Below are positions 23,117 through 35,317 of a stretch of 64,000 bases of DNA, one piece after another. A program made the translations under genes and the position numbers. The stretch's first letter is position 1; the number at the start of each line of letters is the position of its first letter. The stretch is taken from the NCBI GenBank assembly GCA_030248065.1, contig JASAMV010006058.1:1-64000 (forward strand), read 5' to 3'. This DNA is from Rhynchonema sp. JSB1_4. Lineage: Eukaryota; Nematoda; Chromadorea; Monhysterida; Xyalidae. The notes below the pieces were generated by a model. The model saw nothing but the letters and a program-made list of their open reading frames with translations, had not been told where the DNA came from and did no database searches.

Positions 23117-25736
23117 TCAGAGATCGGCCACAAGTTCACCCATCATTGATTCATCTTCAAGTTCGGGGTCATACGGTCCTTGCGGCACCAGACCCTGCAA
23201 ACAGTTATGAAATGACAAAATATAGAAACTTTGACACTTGTGGATGTTACCAGTTCTGAACAGCACAAAAAGTTGCTTGCAGACAATGAATGCAAAACTG
23301 TTTCGTTCAGCGGTGTCTAGTGTGACGTCATCACGATGTCTCGGTATCTGCTTGAGACAAAGAGTCACGTGACCAAGACCGCACCATCCCCTGGTCTGTA
23401 AATACAGCCAGAAGACTCACCGACAACACCCGCTTGGTCTTGTTGCATTCACTGATGTACTTCTTGTACAACGTGCCCACTTGACTTGGTTTCGGCACGG
23501 TGTGCAACATCTGCGGCTTGTAGTCCTGACGTTCTTTGAGTGATTTGATGTGATGCTGCAGTGCCACTGTGGGTTTCATGCCGCTAGCGAAGTACGACTC
23601 GAACTGACGCGCTACCTGCAGTCATCACGGAAATGTCTGTACCCGTTGTAAGACATCAGCCAGCTAGCCAACCAACCTCTCTCAACACACCCCTCCGTTC
23701 GCCCTCGCCAGTCGCGTGCGAATGTTTGGGATTCAGTTTGATCACGCAAAGATCGTCCACTCGAACGCTGAATGTGACAAATGCCTGCAAAGGATGGATG
23801 AAATCTGTTAATATTATCCTGATACTTCAAAGGGAAGGACTACACATCAACCACTATGCATAAAATATGGAACATTGTTCACAGCGATATAGTATGTAGT
23901 GACGAAACAAAATGACGGGTCAATCCAGACTATGTCGTCATAAAGAGCGTATAGTGACAAAACGAACCGACATTTATTCCTGTTATCATCCCCATTGTCC
24001 ACCTCACCTGGCAATCCAAATTATCAATTTTCTTCGATATTTTCCGCATTGGCGAGTGATTGGCGTGTCTGCACTTAAACTGTTGATAGTGCCTGATGTT
24101 GGTGCTGGTCTTGCCCGATGCAGTCAACAGCCAACTCGTCCCAGACCTGCCGTATGCGTTTTTTGTTCACCGATTTATCGGTTGCAACTTGTTCATGAGA
24201 ACGCAAGCAAAAACCATAGCCGACCTGGCCATATAAGCGTTCAACCATTCCTTGATGTGCTCTTTCGTCTGCAGCTCAGTGCGCATCACCAACACATCAC
24301 AGCACTCGGCGTCGTCAACACCCGAAGGTTGCGTATCTATACAGAAAACGTCAAACATTAACTTCCATTAATTAATTCAAATTAAGAGCGCTATAATTGT
24401 CCCGGCTGTTTGACTCGTAAATGAAATCGAAGACCGTGACTTGGCAAAGCCATGGTCACCACGAGTGAAATACACGTGGCATTGGAATGCATCGGACGCT
24501 TTCATGCGTGCATCAGATCTGTTTTTCTCACGTGACTTTTTTAGTTCAAAGGACTTCGATAATCTACTGACATTTAGTTATTTCAACCAGAGTTCAAGTT
24601 GTTTATATAATGGCTGTCAGAAAACTGGTCAAAATCAGAACGTTCAGCGAATCTCGAAATTCTCCTGATTCGATAAAGTCACGTGACAGGGGCACAACGG
24701 CAAACCTCAATATCTCACCGCTGTCGCATCACTGTATATAAACAACACGAACCAACTAATATAGTATCGAACATGGTGGGCATTTGCGGGAAGTCGTTCA
24801 ACGTCAACTTCAGTTCTGCGTCGGGCTCCGGCGGTGGGGGCAGCTCCGTGGCCCGCGCGTACGGACGAGCCCAACGACGTTTCTTCGATTGTGGCAGTTG
24901 TGCTTTGTGCGCATCGATCTTCATTTTCATCAACTCCGACAGACCCAACGGTGCCCCAGTGCTGCATCGCGGTGTCACGAATGAAACATCAGCGTTGAAC
25001 ACCCTGTGCTGTTTGTGCCGTCGTCTCCAGTGCGAGGAGTTTTTGGGTTCAACGCCAAAATTTGGCACCACGCTAATTATGGGCGATTTTCTCTTCGGTT
25101 CACAGTAAGTGGATTCACATGTGGAGGAGGAAGCATTGTCATCATCCGAGTCTACACTGGTCAAATACGCTGGTCGATTGACATGACGAACACCGTTGTC
25201 GAGCACAACACGTCCCGCGCGCACAGGCACATCACAATGGTCAATTGGGGTGACTGCGAACTGACGACACACGGAGCGCTGACGGAGGGAACGGGAGCTG
25301 CAATGGATGGAAGGGGGATGTTGGGCCGGACCAAGTCAGCATTCGCACTGATGATGTCCCACTGCACCGTCCGCCTGTGAAAACATGACTAAACAGACTA
25401 AATTCACTGCTGTTATGTCATTGCCGATATTACGGTCAGTATCATACAGTGATCGGGTTTGCTCGTGCGACTAACTTTAACCAGCGTGAAGGTTCCCTTG
25501 TTCTAGCTGTTTTAGTGAACAAGCTACGCTGATCCCAAATTTAGTGGCATCTGTTTTCCGGAATGATCGTGAAGTACGTAGCAAACGAGTTAATCAACTC
25601 ACTGTTGATCACATTCATGCTGGTGCAGTCTCAAATGTGCGTCCAACGAGCTGTGTGGGAACAGTCCATCACAGTAATCACACTCCGTGTACACCAACAC
25701 GGCGCAATCGGCCTCATAGGATTGCTCAATTGACAT
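23117..25736 (-). CDS. A11: CARF-like zinc-finger array gene
   Basis: Seven exons: 25736-25603, 25297-24753, 24336-24225, 24146-24008, 23784-23677, 23615-23421, 23194-23117; phases agree throughout; 436 aa. Finger C19-x2-C22-x11-H34, with the last His at 38 or 40 (HLRLHQH), slightly different spacing from its neighbours. Linker: RQFAVTPID, a basic KKRRWARPYARA stretch, and FPQMPTMFDTILVG ending near 226. Core: EHIKEWLNAYMARSGTSW, KCRHANHSP, NLDCQAFVTF, KHSHATG. Helical module FESYFASGMKPTVALQHH; tail GPYDPELEDESMMGELVADL. Intron 3 is only 78 nt (24224-24147); without it the frame hits a stop. The second exon has an in-frame acceptor choice (TTGCAG at 25298) that restores homology. Confidence 0.8.
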
Positions 25737-26048
25737 TGCGATCACAATTGCACCAAAACTCAAGGTCTGCCGCTGAACACAAGCCATTATTGCAAATTTT
25801 GGTGCAAACTGTGAAATTGTCATCTTTGTTCGAAAGATTTCCATAATTACGGATAACCTGGTGCGTAAAGGCAACCACAGACAAACGTCAGAGATAAGCA
25901 TTGGCCATGTTATAAAATAATTTTTATACAAATTTGTGAAGACCGAAGAGATCAAATTGATTCGGTAGTCTGCAACATAAGCTGAATCAATTATCACAGC
26001 GCTTGGTGCACAATTTCAATCAAAACAAAACAAGCTAATCAGATTATG

Positions 26049-28973
26049 CTACCGATGAACGTCGCTGGGCTCCGTTTTCACTTCCCCTTCATGCCCAAAT
26101 GTCTGCCCGGGTTCCAATTGTTCGCTTTCCACTTGTTCCAGTTTGGATTCATCTTCCAGCTCGGGGTCATATAATCCGCGAGGCACACCTGACTAAAATG
26201 AAAGAAATGGATGGTCATTCGTACGTTGTTGGCCGATATCAAAAATTCTTTTTCGGTACGCTCTGGTCGGGCCTCGATGTTGTATTTGGATTGAAATGCA
26301 TTCGAATACATTTATTGCCACTCATTTTGACCAGCATGATTGTTGGCTTTCATTTTCATAAGCGATTACACCTTCTATGCTGTTGAAATTTCTACCGTCA
26401 ACAAATAACCCAAAACATTGTCAACGCCAACCCGCGGGACCAGGGCAATCCGGGCCGGTCGACCACCGCGTTTCACATGCCTTCCGTAACAGACAAAACA
26501 CAAAAACGGCCAATCTCACCAATTTGCATTTATTGTAATTCTTGAATAGGGTGATCACTTTGCTCAACGATGGCACCACATTTGGGTCTTCCAGCATTTT
26601 CGCCTCAAAATCGTGTCTTTGCCTCAACAGTCGAATGTGATGTGCCAGTGCGCGCGACGGACGCAGACCACCAGCAAAATAGGAGTCGAATGACAAGGCC
26701 GTCTGCAAAATATTTCCAATCTGCAAAACTACTAAACTCCAAAAATTAAAAGCTGCTGATGGGATGTACAATGTTATCAAATTTGGTGATCCGATCAGGG
26801 AATTGCTTTGGCATACAATGAGCATACTTCGAGATTCACTGCTGCCACCAGTTCCCACCGGCGTAAAATTTGTTCGTGGAGAGCCTGACTAGTGACGCAA
26901 ATCTCTTTGTCGTTTATCAAAAGTCACGAGGCCGCCAAGACAGATCCGATGCTATCGAATCACCAAGTGTGAAAGTCTTGAAAATGGAAAGTCGAAAAAC
27001 GAAAAGTACAGACTTCTTGATATACACCCTTCGGTTTGTACGTTACATCCTTGAAGCCAACAACGTGGGAATGCTTGCGTTGCAATTTGATCATACAGCC
27101 ACTGTCACGAACGATAAATGTGATATGGGACTGAAATTCGGATAGAAGGCGTGCACATGCCACAAAGACACTAAAATATGCCGGAAAACACGACAGCACC
27201 CGGCGGACACTCTTCGACAAATGTTCTACCAAAAGCTAGCGCACGATTGTAATTTTGGATGGTTTACTGAAAAGAAACACCAACCTTGCATCCGAGGCAC
27301 ATAGACTTTGGTGACACCTGTTGTCTGACAGCAACCGAGTCGGAGTACCTGTCGATGCGTCACGCATGATCAAATGATTGACCACTTGAAAATATTTAGA
27401 TATTGGCCAGTATCAAACATGGCGATCGGTCCGGTGCCGGTCTTGCTGTGATCACGTGACTTTATATACACTGATTATGCTGTCCAGATATGCTCCTGCC
27501 ACTATATTCAATCAGCTATACCAGCAAATCTCTAAATATCCTTGACAAACAGTCATATTGTCAAGGATATACCGGATCGATTAGAGCATGTTTGCTATCT
27601 GCCATCACACATGCCGCGCTCAACGATGTATGCGTTTTGCCCGGTTCGACCAGCTTCCCCATACGGGCGGTGCACCAAGCCATCGTCAGCGCGAATGCAT
27701 TATGTATTCGCCAACCTGCACATGTACTGACTGTAGTGTTTGGTGGTCTTGTTCTTGTTCGGTTTGCTAGTGACCGACTGCCATTTGGCACCAGTGTTCT
27801 GCTCCAATTTCTCCACCCAGACTTTGATCGACTGTCGATCCGCTATCGTGCTGATCATCAACAACGTTGACACGTCACACGCATTCGTGGCTGTGGACGG
27901 CTCGACTGCTGCAACGACGTCAAGTGAATTGGCGGCACAACATGCTCTTTTGATCGTGAAACGCTCGATAGTGACGGGCTTGGGTGAAATAGGTATAATC
28001 ACAATCAGTATAAAGAGGGTGGACTTGGACTTTTGTACCCAGTTACGGGAACACGGCAGATCCCATCTGACAATCAGGTTTGATGGCCCTCACTGAGACA
28101 AAGCAGCCACCAAGATATCAAACGTACCCAACAATTGCGTTTCATAACAGGTCGGCACCTCCGGGAACATATGCAATGTGAGTGCTGTCGGTTGTACGGT
28201 CATACCAATGGGGAACAACATGTTCCGACGCGTGCGTGGCGCCCAGCGAGCCTTCTTCCTACTTTTCGGGTAATTGTTCTTGCGTTGACGAGCGCGGCCC
28301 ATTGAATCCACATGCACGGTGCTGGTGTTGGCGCACTGTTTGCGCTTCGCAGCTAGTCTGGCTGACGTTTTCGGTCTGTAGTCACGCTCGTAATCGGAAT
28401 CGTTGTCAGAACTTGACGCTCCATCGTCCTTTGAGCCACCCTGTGAGTCTGGCACGTCCCTCAGCAGACTGGTAAAATTGTTCTCGATTGCTGGTTCCTG
28501 TTCGCAGCCGGGCAATTCCGTCACAGCGAACAGTCGACGTCGCGATGGAGTTGACCTGAAGAGGGGGGGAACCGGTTATCACGGACACATGGCGTACCAG
28601 CTGATCGTCAGTGCACTCCAGTTGCTGTTATTTTTACTCTGACGATCTACGATTCCCACGGCACAGGGGCCAGGGATTTTGTTCAATGCAAATACTTACG
28701 GACGAAGTATGCATATACATATAACAATATGATGACGACAGATTGGAATTGGACACAAAACTGTCTGCCACTATGCAAAGGTTTTCACTGCCCAAGGCAA
28801 CAACACAATGTAACGTACCGCGTATCAATACAATCGACATGTCCCAACTTGACATGTGCACCAATCGTGCCTTGCGGGAACAGGCCACAACAATGTTCGC
28901 ATTCAATGTACACATACACGTCGGCCACTGCACTAGTGAACACACTCAGATCCAATTTGAATGTTTCGGTCAT
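26049..28973 (-). CDS. A10: CARF-like zinc-finger array gene
   Basis: Seven exons: 28973-28819, 28555-28128, 27908-27716, 27348-27285, 27130-27014, 26702-26520, 26192-26049; phases 2, 1, 2, 0, 0, 0; 427 aa. Finger at residues 25-45 (CEHC ... H-x4-H). Linker: RRRLFAVTEL, acid patch DDGASSSDNDSDYERDY, basic KKARWAPRTRR, then FPEVPTCYETQLLG near 194. Core: QSIKVWVEKLEQNTGAKW, SQYMCRYSDSV, MCLGCK, then RKHSHVVG; the Cys pair sits on a 64-nt exon. Helical module FDSYFAGGLRPSRALAHH. The tail is longest in the family: YDPELEDESKLEQVESEQ, then a VKTEPSD SUMO-type motif. The last exon needs the acceptor TTTTAG rather than the nearby TCAG to stay in the homologous frame. Confidence 0.78.
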
Positions 28974-29278
28974 GCCTACTGTGCGCGGACGCGAATCTAA
29001 GTTCGATTGATCAATTCAGCAAACTTAAAAATACATCAGTTTTGAAAGGTATAACGCCCAAAACAGGCACAAACGGTGAGCATTCAACTCAACCAGGTTC
29101 ACATTTCGTTTGCAATAAGTTGAAGAAATCAGTGTGAAATAGTTTTATAAAAATGTAACTGTTATGTATAAAAGTAAAATGCATAAAACGGAAGATCAGC
29201 ATGAGTCGAAGACACAATAAATAAATATTCATACGTGCACATTATCTACAATTGGAACGCAACAGCGAAAAAAGAATA

Positions 29279-32200
29279 TTAGACGGTCAGATCTTGTTGA
29301 GGATAACATTCGAGTAATAGCTCGTCTTCAAGTTCCGGATCGTAGCCCGTACCAGCAGTAGGAGGCTGCAAGATCCATGGATTGGAGTACTGTCTAGCAT
29401 CATTATAATGACATGGGCGGTGACCGTGTATTACAATGAGGTCAGTACCCAGCATTTTCTGTCGCTATAAAAATATTCAGCAAAATGAGTTGTAAGTTTG
29501 AGATGAATGGCAGCTTGGAAACCAAAACATCGCACAGAATACATATTCACTGGAGTCACATCAGTATAGGCTCACACTACAATTCATTACAGTAGGCCAC
29601 CCACCACGACATGATTCCGTAAACAGGCTGGCGGTGCACCTGCTCAACTTCAGCCTCCGAATCCCTACGTCAACAATAACCAACCTTTCTCTTGTCATCG
29701 GCTATCGACTTGATGTATTTCTGATACAAATACGCGACTTGTGTCAGCGTGGGCACCACTTGTCTGTCGTCAAGCATTGCATCCGTGTAGTCTGGTCGTG
29801 ATTTCACAGTCTTCTTGTATTCCCACATTGCAGCTGTGGGTCGTAGGCCTTGTTCGAACAACTTGTATAGCTCGCTCGATATCTGCCATCGATACCATTA
29901 AAATGAAATTTTTTCTCGCAAACTAGATGATCGGCCAGGTCAGCTGGTTTGATTGGGTGCATTTCGGAAAGATAATAAGAGACTTAGGTATTAGTGCCTC
30001 GAATTTTGCCAAGCGTAAAAGTCTTTATTAGCTGTCTGGAAACAACTTGTACGTTCGTCGAAATCAGCATCAAATCTCAAAATACCTTTTAAACAAAAAA
30101 AGTCACGTGGCCAAGACAGGATCGAAGTAATAAGAGAAAATCGCCAAAAGACCAAACCAATCAACTGCACCTTTTCACTGATAACTCGTGCTGAGCCACC
30201 TTTGGTCGGATCACGCTCGCCCAGCGCATGCGTGTGTTTTCGGAAGAATTTGATAGTGCAAACGCCTGACAGAGGGACACTGAAACGGCAGAGAAACAGT
30301 TACGGACAAGGCCGGATTTTTAGTTGCATGCACGTGACACAACCGAGCTTCTCTATGGTGACATGGACCCCCCATTGTGTCACTCACTATCAAGAATCGT
30401 CACCAAAAAGATAGTTTCACCGAAAAAGCGGGTACATTGTATACTTCTCAGGAAGCGCATCAAACACTTCTCCCACCTGAAATACACCCTTGCTTCGCAG
30501 TTGTAGTCCTTGACTTTATTGGACACAATCTTGCGCATCACTTTGTCACCCGAGTGTCGACAACAATATTGATTGTACCATCGATTGCCCGGTCGATTAA
30601 AGGGCTTGCTCCACATCAGATGCCAATCGCTGCCTGCAATGATTCTTTATTCTCAGAATGTGAGCACATTCTTGTTACCATGCCCATCAAGTCCTCCTAG
30701 TGATCTAAATCACAGGCGTACTACAATGGGATATACAGACCAGCCAGGCGAACCTACTTGTAGTAACCCTCCACGTGGTTAAACATGTACGGAAGAATGA
30801 GGATCGACAGTTAGGCCCTATTTACCTATTATGTCCTGTGTACTGCACCTGCACCTTATACGTAAAGTGAAAACGCCGGGTCCCGAATCCCGATCATGTC
30901 ACAACAAAGAGGGTAAAGTTAGATTGTTCCTACAAAACAGCACGCACCGGAATTACTGGACATGTCAGCCATCCACTGTTTCATCTGTTCGGGATGTGTG
31001 ATGTTCGCGTGCATGATCAACACATCGGTCGAGTCACGATCTTTGGCATTCGATGAATTTAACGTCACTCGACCGCCTTTGTTCGGCTTAGCGTTGTCCT
31101 TGAACTTTTTCGCACCTGAAAACAATAATTAATCAAACAAAGGAAATCCGGCTGGTTGATGTCAGTGTGCCCTCCTTATTGTGAAACATTCGCTATTTGG
31201 GTTCCCAGTGTGCCGTCAACATCATAATTATCACTTCATATAGTAAACATTCTTCATAATGACCGAAAATCGAAAATATCGGTTCCCGATTACGTGAGTG
31301 CAGAGAGGGACGAACAATAAACTAACCCATCAGTACAGTATCGAACATGGTTGGCACTTCAGGGAAGTCTTTCTCCAACGTGACATGCGACGGCGGTTGC
31401 GCCTCTGGTCGAGGCCTTTTGCGTTTCACCGCCTCCTTACGAGCCAAGGACTCTTCGGGAGCACAACTGGGCGGCAGCCAGGCTTCTCGCCGAAGGAAGC
31501 GACGCTCCAGCGCCTCCTGCTTGGCCAGCGAGACGAACTGTTGGCTGTTGTGCTTCGCTTGCGATATCCGTTTAGTGTAAAAGCCGTGACCAGCTGCGTT
31601 TCGTTTGGGTCGGCCAGATTTTGGCAGTGAATGTGGGGGCACGTAGGCTTGGTGATGTACCCTTCTGGCCCTGAGTCGCCCTCTAGATCTGTGTGCAGTG
31701 ACCCTAACGCCCAACAATGGTGTTTCAGACGCATACATCAACGTGCTACTATCATCTTCATTCAATTCCGGCATCAGGTCCTGGTCTGAGCCCGAATCAT
31801 CGTCATCATCACGTATAATCAGACGTTGTCGTCGCGGTCGCAGACATGGAGCAGATGACCCTGATATATCAGGGACGTCATCATTGTTAAGGATGGGTGC
31901 TAGTTTCGGACAGGAATCTGGACTTTGAACACGTCGAATGCGAACGACCGGTTGGAGATCGGGCATTGGCGATGATCGCGAATGGATGATCGGATCGATA
32001 ATTGATTGATTATGATCGATTTGGTCGACCGGCTCGCATTTGATCATCTCGATACCGTTCATTTGTTGATGTTTCACGTCGCATATATTAGATTCCAGCT
32101 GCTCAATTGCCGGCATCATTGTACTATCATTGTCGACTTCAGTGCTTGTTGCTGTTGTTTGCACAGCCTGATCACGAGTTCGTGGACCACTGGTGGAAGA

Positions 32201-32465
32201 CTTGTTGGGATGGAATTTGGCAATCGTGAATAGGTTGCGATGCAATTTCCTGCGAGTATGGTGCCTGAAAACGTGATGGACAATGAAAGATTATCATTAT
32301 CATCAGTCGAAGTGAGACTGACACATACCTGATTGGTTTATCAGCATGCATACTGTGTACATGGGAGTTCACCGTTCGCAATGGGAACAGACCAGTGCAA
32401 TGGGCACATAGGGTGTACAGGTTGTGCTGTTGCGTAAACACCGATGACCGCAGTGCCGTCGGCAT
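29279..32465 (-). CDS. A9: CARF-like zinc-finger array gene
   Basis: Seven exons: 32465-32329, 32264-31327, 31115-30948, 30633-30477, 30279-30171, 29882-29685, 29365-29279; phases 2, 1, 1, 2, 0, 0; 597 aa. Class I: one 938-nt linker exon. Finger at residues 20-40. Linker: LFTIAKF, MIKCEP (SUMO-type), an Asp run (DDDDDSGSDQD), two copies of a basic SLAxxEA motif, and FPEVPTMFDTVLMG near 358. Core: EQMKQWMADMSSNSG, DWHLMWSKP, CCRHSGDK, DYNCEARVYF, RKHTHALG. Helical module LYKLFEQGLRPTAAMWEY; tail GTGYDPELEDELLLECYPQQ. The exon with the H-x-H pair begins at the upstream TTTCAG (30280); the nearer CAG would break the frame. ATG at 32465; an upstream in-frame start at 32543 is possible. Confidence 0.8.
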
Positions 32466-32738
32466 GGTTGAGCTCAGGCTGGATTGAAACTTGTTACTCG
32501 GATTGCAAATGCACAATTCGAAAACATCTAAAGATATCCTCACTTTTCACCGTGGCTTGGCAGATACACAACCAATAAGCGGTCGCCAGAATACTCATCA
32601 AGTTTTTAAGACAACAAACTTTATTCCAATAAAAATTCATATCTGGTCCAGCTCAAATCAGATAAAAAGGAACAACCACAACAAGAAGACTACAACGGTA
32701 TAAATATAAAATCTCGAAACCCTTTATATGGAGGTCCC

Positions 32739-35007
32739 TCACGAATAACATTTCACATCATTTAGATAGGCCCTATAAAATTCCCTGACTTGGCTCAACG
32801 ACGGTACTGTCGATTTGGCTTGGAGCACTGACTCGGTGAACATTGCCTGATTTTGCAGGGACAGCTTGTACTTGGTCAAGGCTTGCTCGGCCCGCAAACC
32901 CATGGCGAAATACGGTCGGAATTTGGGTGACAGCGCTCTGGCAGCTTGGCAGGACTGGGAGTGTTTGTGCCAGAATTTGATCAGACAATACGGCGCGTCT
33001 TTGATCACTCTAAAAAATAGATACATTGCAGATTATCGACACGTAATACAGCCCATCCTTCTTATAGTGACATGACCGAAACACACAATACGACACGTAC
33101 TTGAAATTGAGTCTGGCGGCACAGTTCACGTCGGACACTTTGTGCTTGTGTGTCTCACCAGGGGAATTCCGGACGAAGGCGTTTGCACAACGACGTTGGG
33201 TGTAGAAACTGCACTCCGAGTTCAGATTGTTGTGCGACAGGCAGGCTCGCCAGGCAGTACCTAGATCAAAGTCCAATTTGCTTCCAGGTAAATCTCAACC
33301 ATTAATCCCTCTTCACAATGTGATGACTTCTGCTCGTTTACAAATACTGTACATTGCTAGCATGTTGGCTAGGGCTGGCTTCCATGTTTATGCGACGCAT
33401 TTGCAAAACAGTTTTTCTATTTCCAGCGAAAAAGTAAATATTGCAAAAAGTATTCACCGGTATTGTTGGCCAGCTGCGCCATCCACGCTTTGATTTGTGC
33501 CGGATTCTGAATCGCGCATCGCAGCAGCAGCACATCGGCCGCTTGCACACTGGTGACGTTTGGTGAATTGAATGCCACATGCTCTTGGTCGCGTTGCGCA
33601 CCTGAAAATGAAAACAAGGATACGAGTTTTCCACCCACATCAACAAGCATGCTCCAAACGAGTAGTAAAAAGTACCATTTCTTTTCAAGTAAATGTGGTA
33701 TCTTTTCTTATGCTGTATTCTCACAACAAACAGTAAAGTACATTGTTCCCGTTGTAAATATTTTCACCGTGACTGAAAACGAGGGGTCCCACACGATTAT
33801 GTCGCTATAAAGAGGGTATAGTGCAGTAATCAATTCGACCAACCAATCAGCACAGTATCAAACATTGCAGGTACATGAGGGAAGTCAGTGAGTTGGAAGT
33901 TGAGCGGTCCAATTGGGTTCAGGTGTAGCAGCCAATTTGGTTTGGCCCGTTTCCGTACTTTCATATTCGCAACATGCGGCAGGCCATCAACGTGCTTCTT
34001 CGGTTGTTGTGACAGCGGACCAACATTGACTTTGAACTTCAAAGTGCCCGGTTGTTGTTTCACTGGCACAACCGGACTGACTTTCATTTTCTTCGCATTG
34101 CCATTGGCCAGCCGTTTGTAATAGCCGTAGTCGCGTGTTTGTGACATTCGTTTTGGTCGACGGCCACTGCTTGGCTCACAGTTTGGAACGGGAAAAACAT
34201 CCGTTGAACCATCTTGATGTGATTGCTTTGGTTCAGTGACCACATTTACAGTTCTCAGGTAGTCATAGTTTGAGTCGGTATCGGCTTCCCAGACCGGCAG
34301 TCGTTTTGTCCTTCCTTGATCAGGGTGGTCAGATTCATGTGACATAAACGCACTGGCATCATCATTCTGGATCGGTTCACACTTTGGAGCTGGATGATCA
34401 GCCGCGATCGAGATGACTTCATGGTCCGGTTTTGGCCCAGTGAGCACGTGCACCGGTCCCCGGTAGTCCTGGACTGGGTGCAAATTTGCTTTCCAGACTG
34501 GCAGTCGCTTTGTTCTGGGCCGATCAGGGTCGCTTGAAGCACGCGGCATGTGCATGCCAGGTGAAACATTGCTGATTTCAATCGGTTCGCATTTGATGAC
34601 TTCGATTGCACTGGTGGGTGACACCATGGGCAGCTGTTGTTTCATCTCGAGTATAATATCGGACACGGACAGATACTCGACGTTTTGACATGAACTTGAT
34701 GAGATCGGTTCAGGCGTGTCACACGAATCGGTTTGCACGTCCTGTTCAAGCGTTTGTGGGCATCTGATGTCTGGACAGACCTTCGTGACCGTGAATGAGC
34801 GAGGACTACGCTTCTTCGTTTTCGACCAGGGACTGGAAATAACAAACTCTTGAAGAGGCGGTAACACAGTTACAGCAACAAAATAACGAGAAAAAAATAC
34901 CTAATTGATTTGAGCGGATGCGCAGTGCGAATATGCGAGTTGATGGTTTGCAATGGAAACAATCCAGTGCAATGGACGCACAGAGTGTAGAGATGGCGAT
35001 GGGACAT
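32739..35007 (-). CDS. A8: CARF-like array gene with fused exon and lost tail
   Basis: Five exons: 35007-34901, 34832-33844, 33601-33458, 33260-33101, 33009-32739; phases 2, 1, 1, 2; 556 aa. Finger at residues 10-30 (CVHC ... H-x4-H). The ATG that starts A6 and A7 (MCI..) is followed by a stop here (MCI then TAA), so translation must begin at the inner ATG (MSHRHLYTL). Linker: SFTVTKV, VIKCEPIEI, two copies of a TKRLPVW repeat unit, FPHVPAMFDTVLIG near 365. Core: AQIKAWMAQLANNTG, then a Cys-rich segment (CSFYTQRRC, VNCAARLNF) and FWHKHSQ. The last two exons of its neighbours are fused and shortened here, and no acidic tail exon follows: the protein ends AYLNDVKCYS. Reverse-strand AATAAA at 32625-32620. 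Confidence 0.75.
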
Positions 35008-35317
35008 TGGGTTGAGGGATTAAATGCACATCGATGATTAGCTAAAGTTAAAGCTAATGGAGAATTTCATTTGGTTGAAATTGGTTCATAAATTTCCTTT
35101 CAAAATAAACAGCCACATGACTGGTCGGTTCGAGCAACCAATGAAACCAGTAATTGAAATAGCAACCTAATATTGCCAGCACAATTGAGCAAATTTTCCT
35201 CGTATAAATAGAACTCTATTCAATAACAAATGACATATTCCGCCTCCACAAAACGACGCAGAGATAAAAATAAAACAGCCGATTGAGCAAATCACAATAA
35301 ACAGTCAGTTTCGTCAA

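Noticed and set aside
27561..27791. Open frame as the missing core exon of A10
   Set aside because: No Cys/HxH pattern; the exons 27348-27285 and 27130-27014 supply the homologous residues with correct phases, so this is intron.
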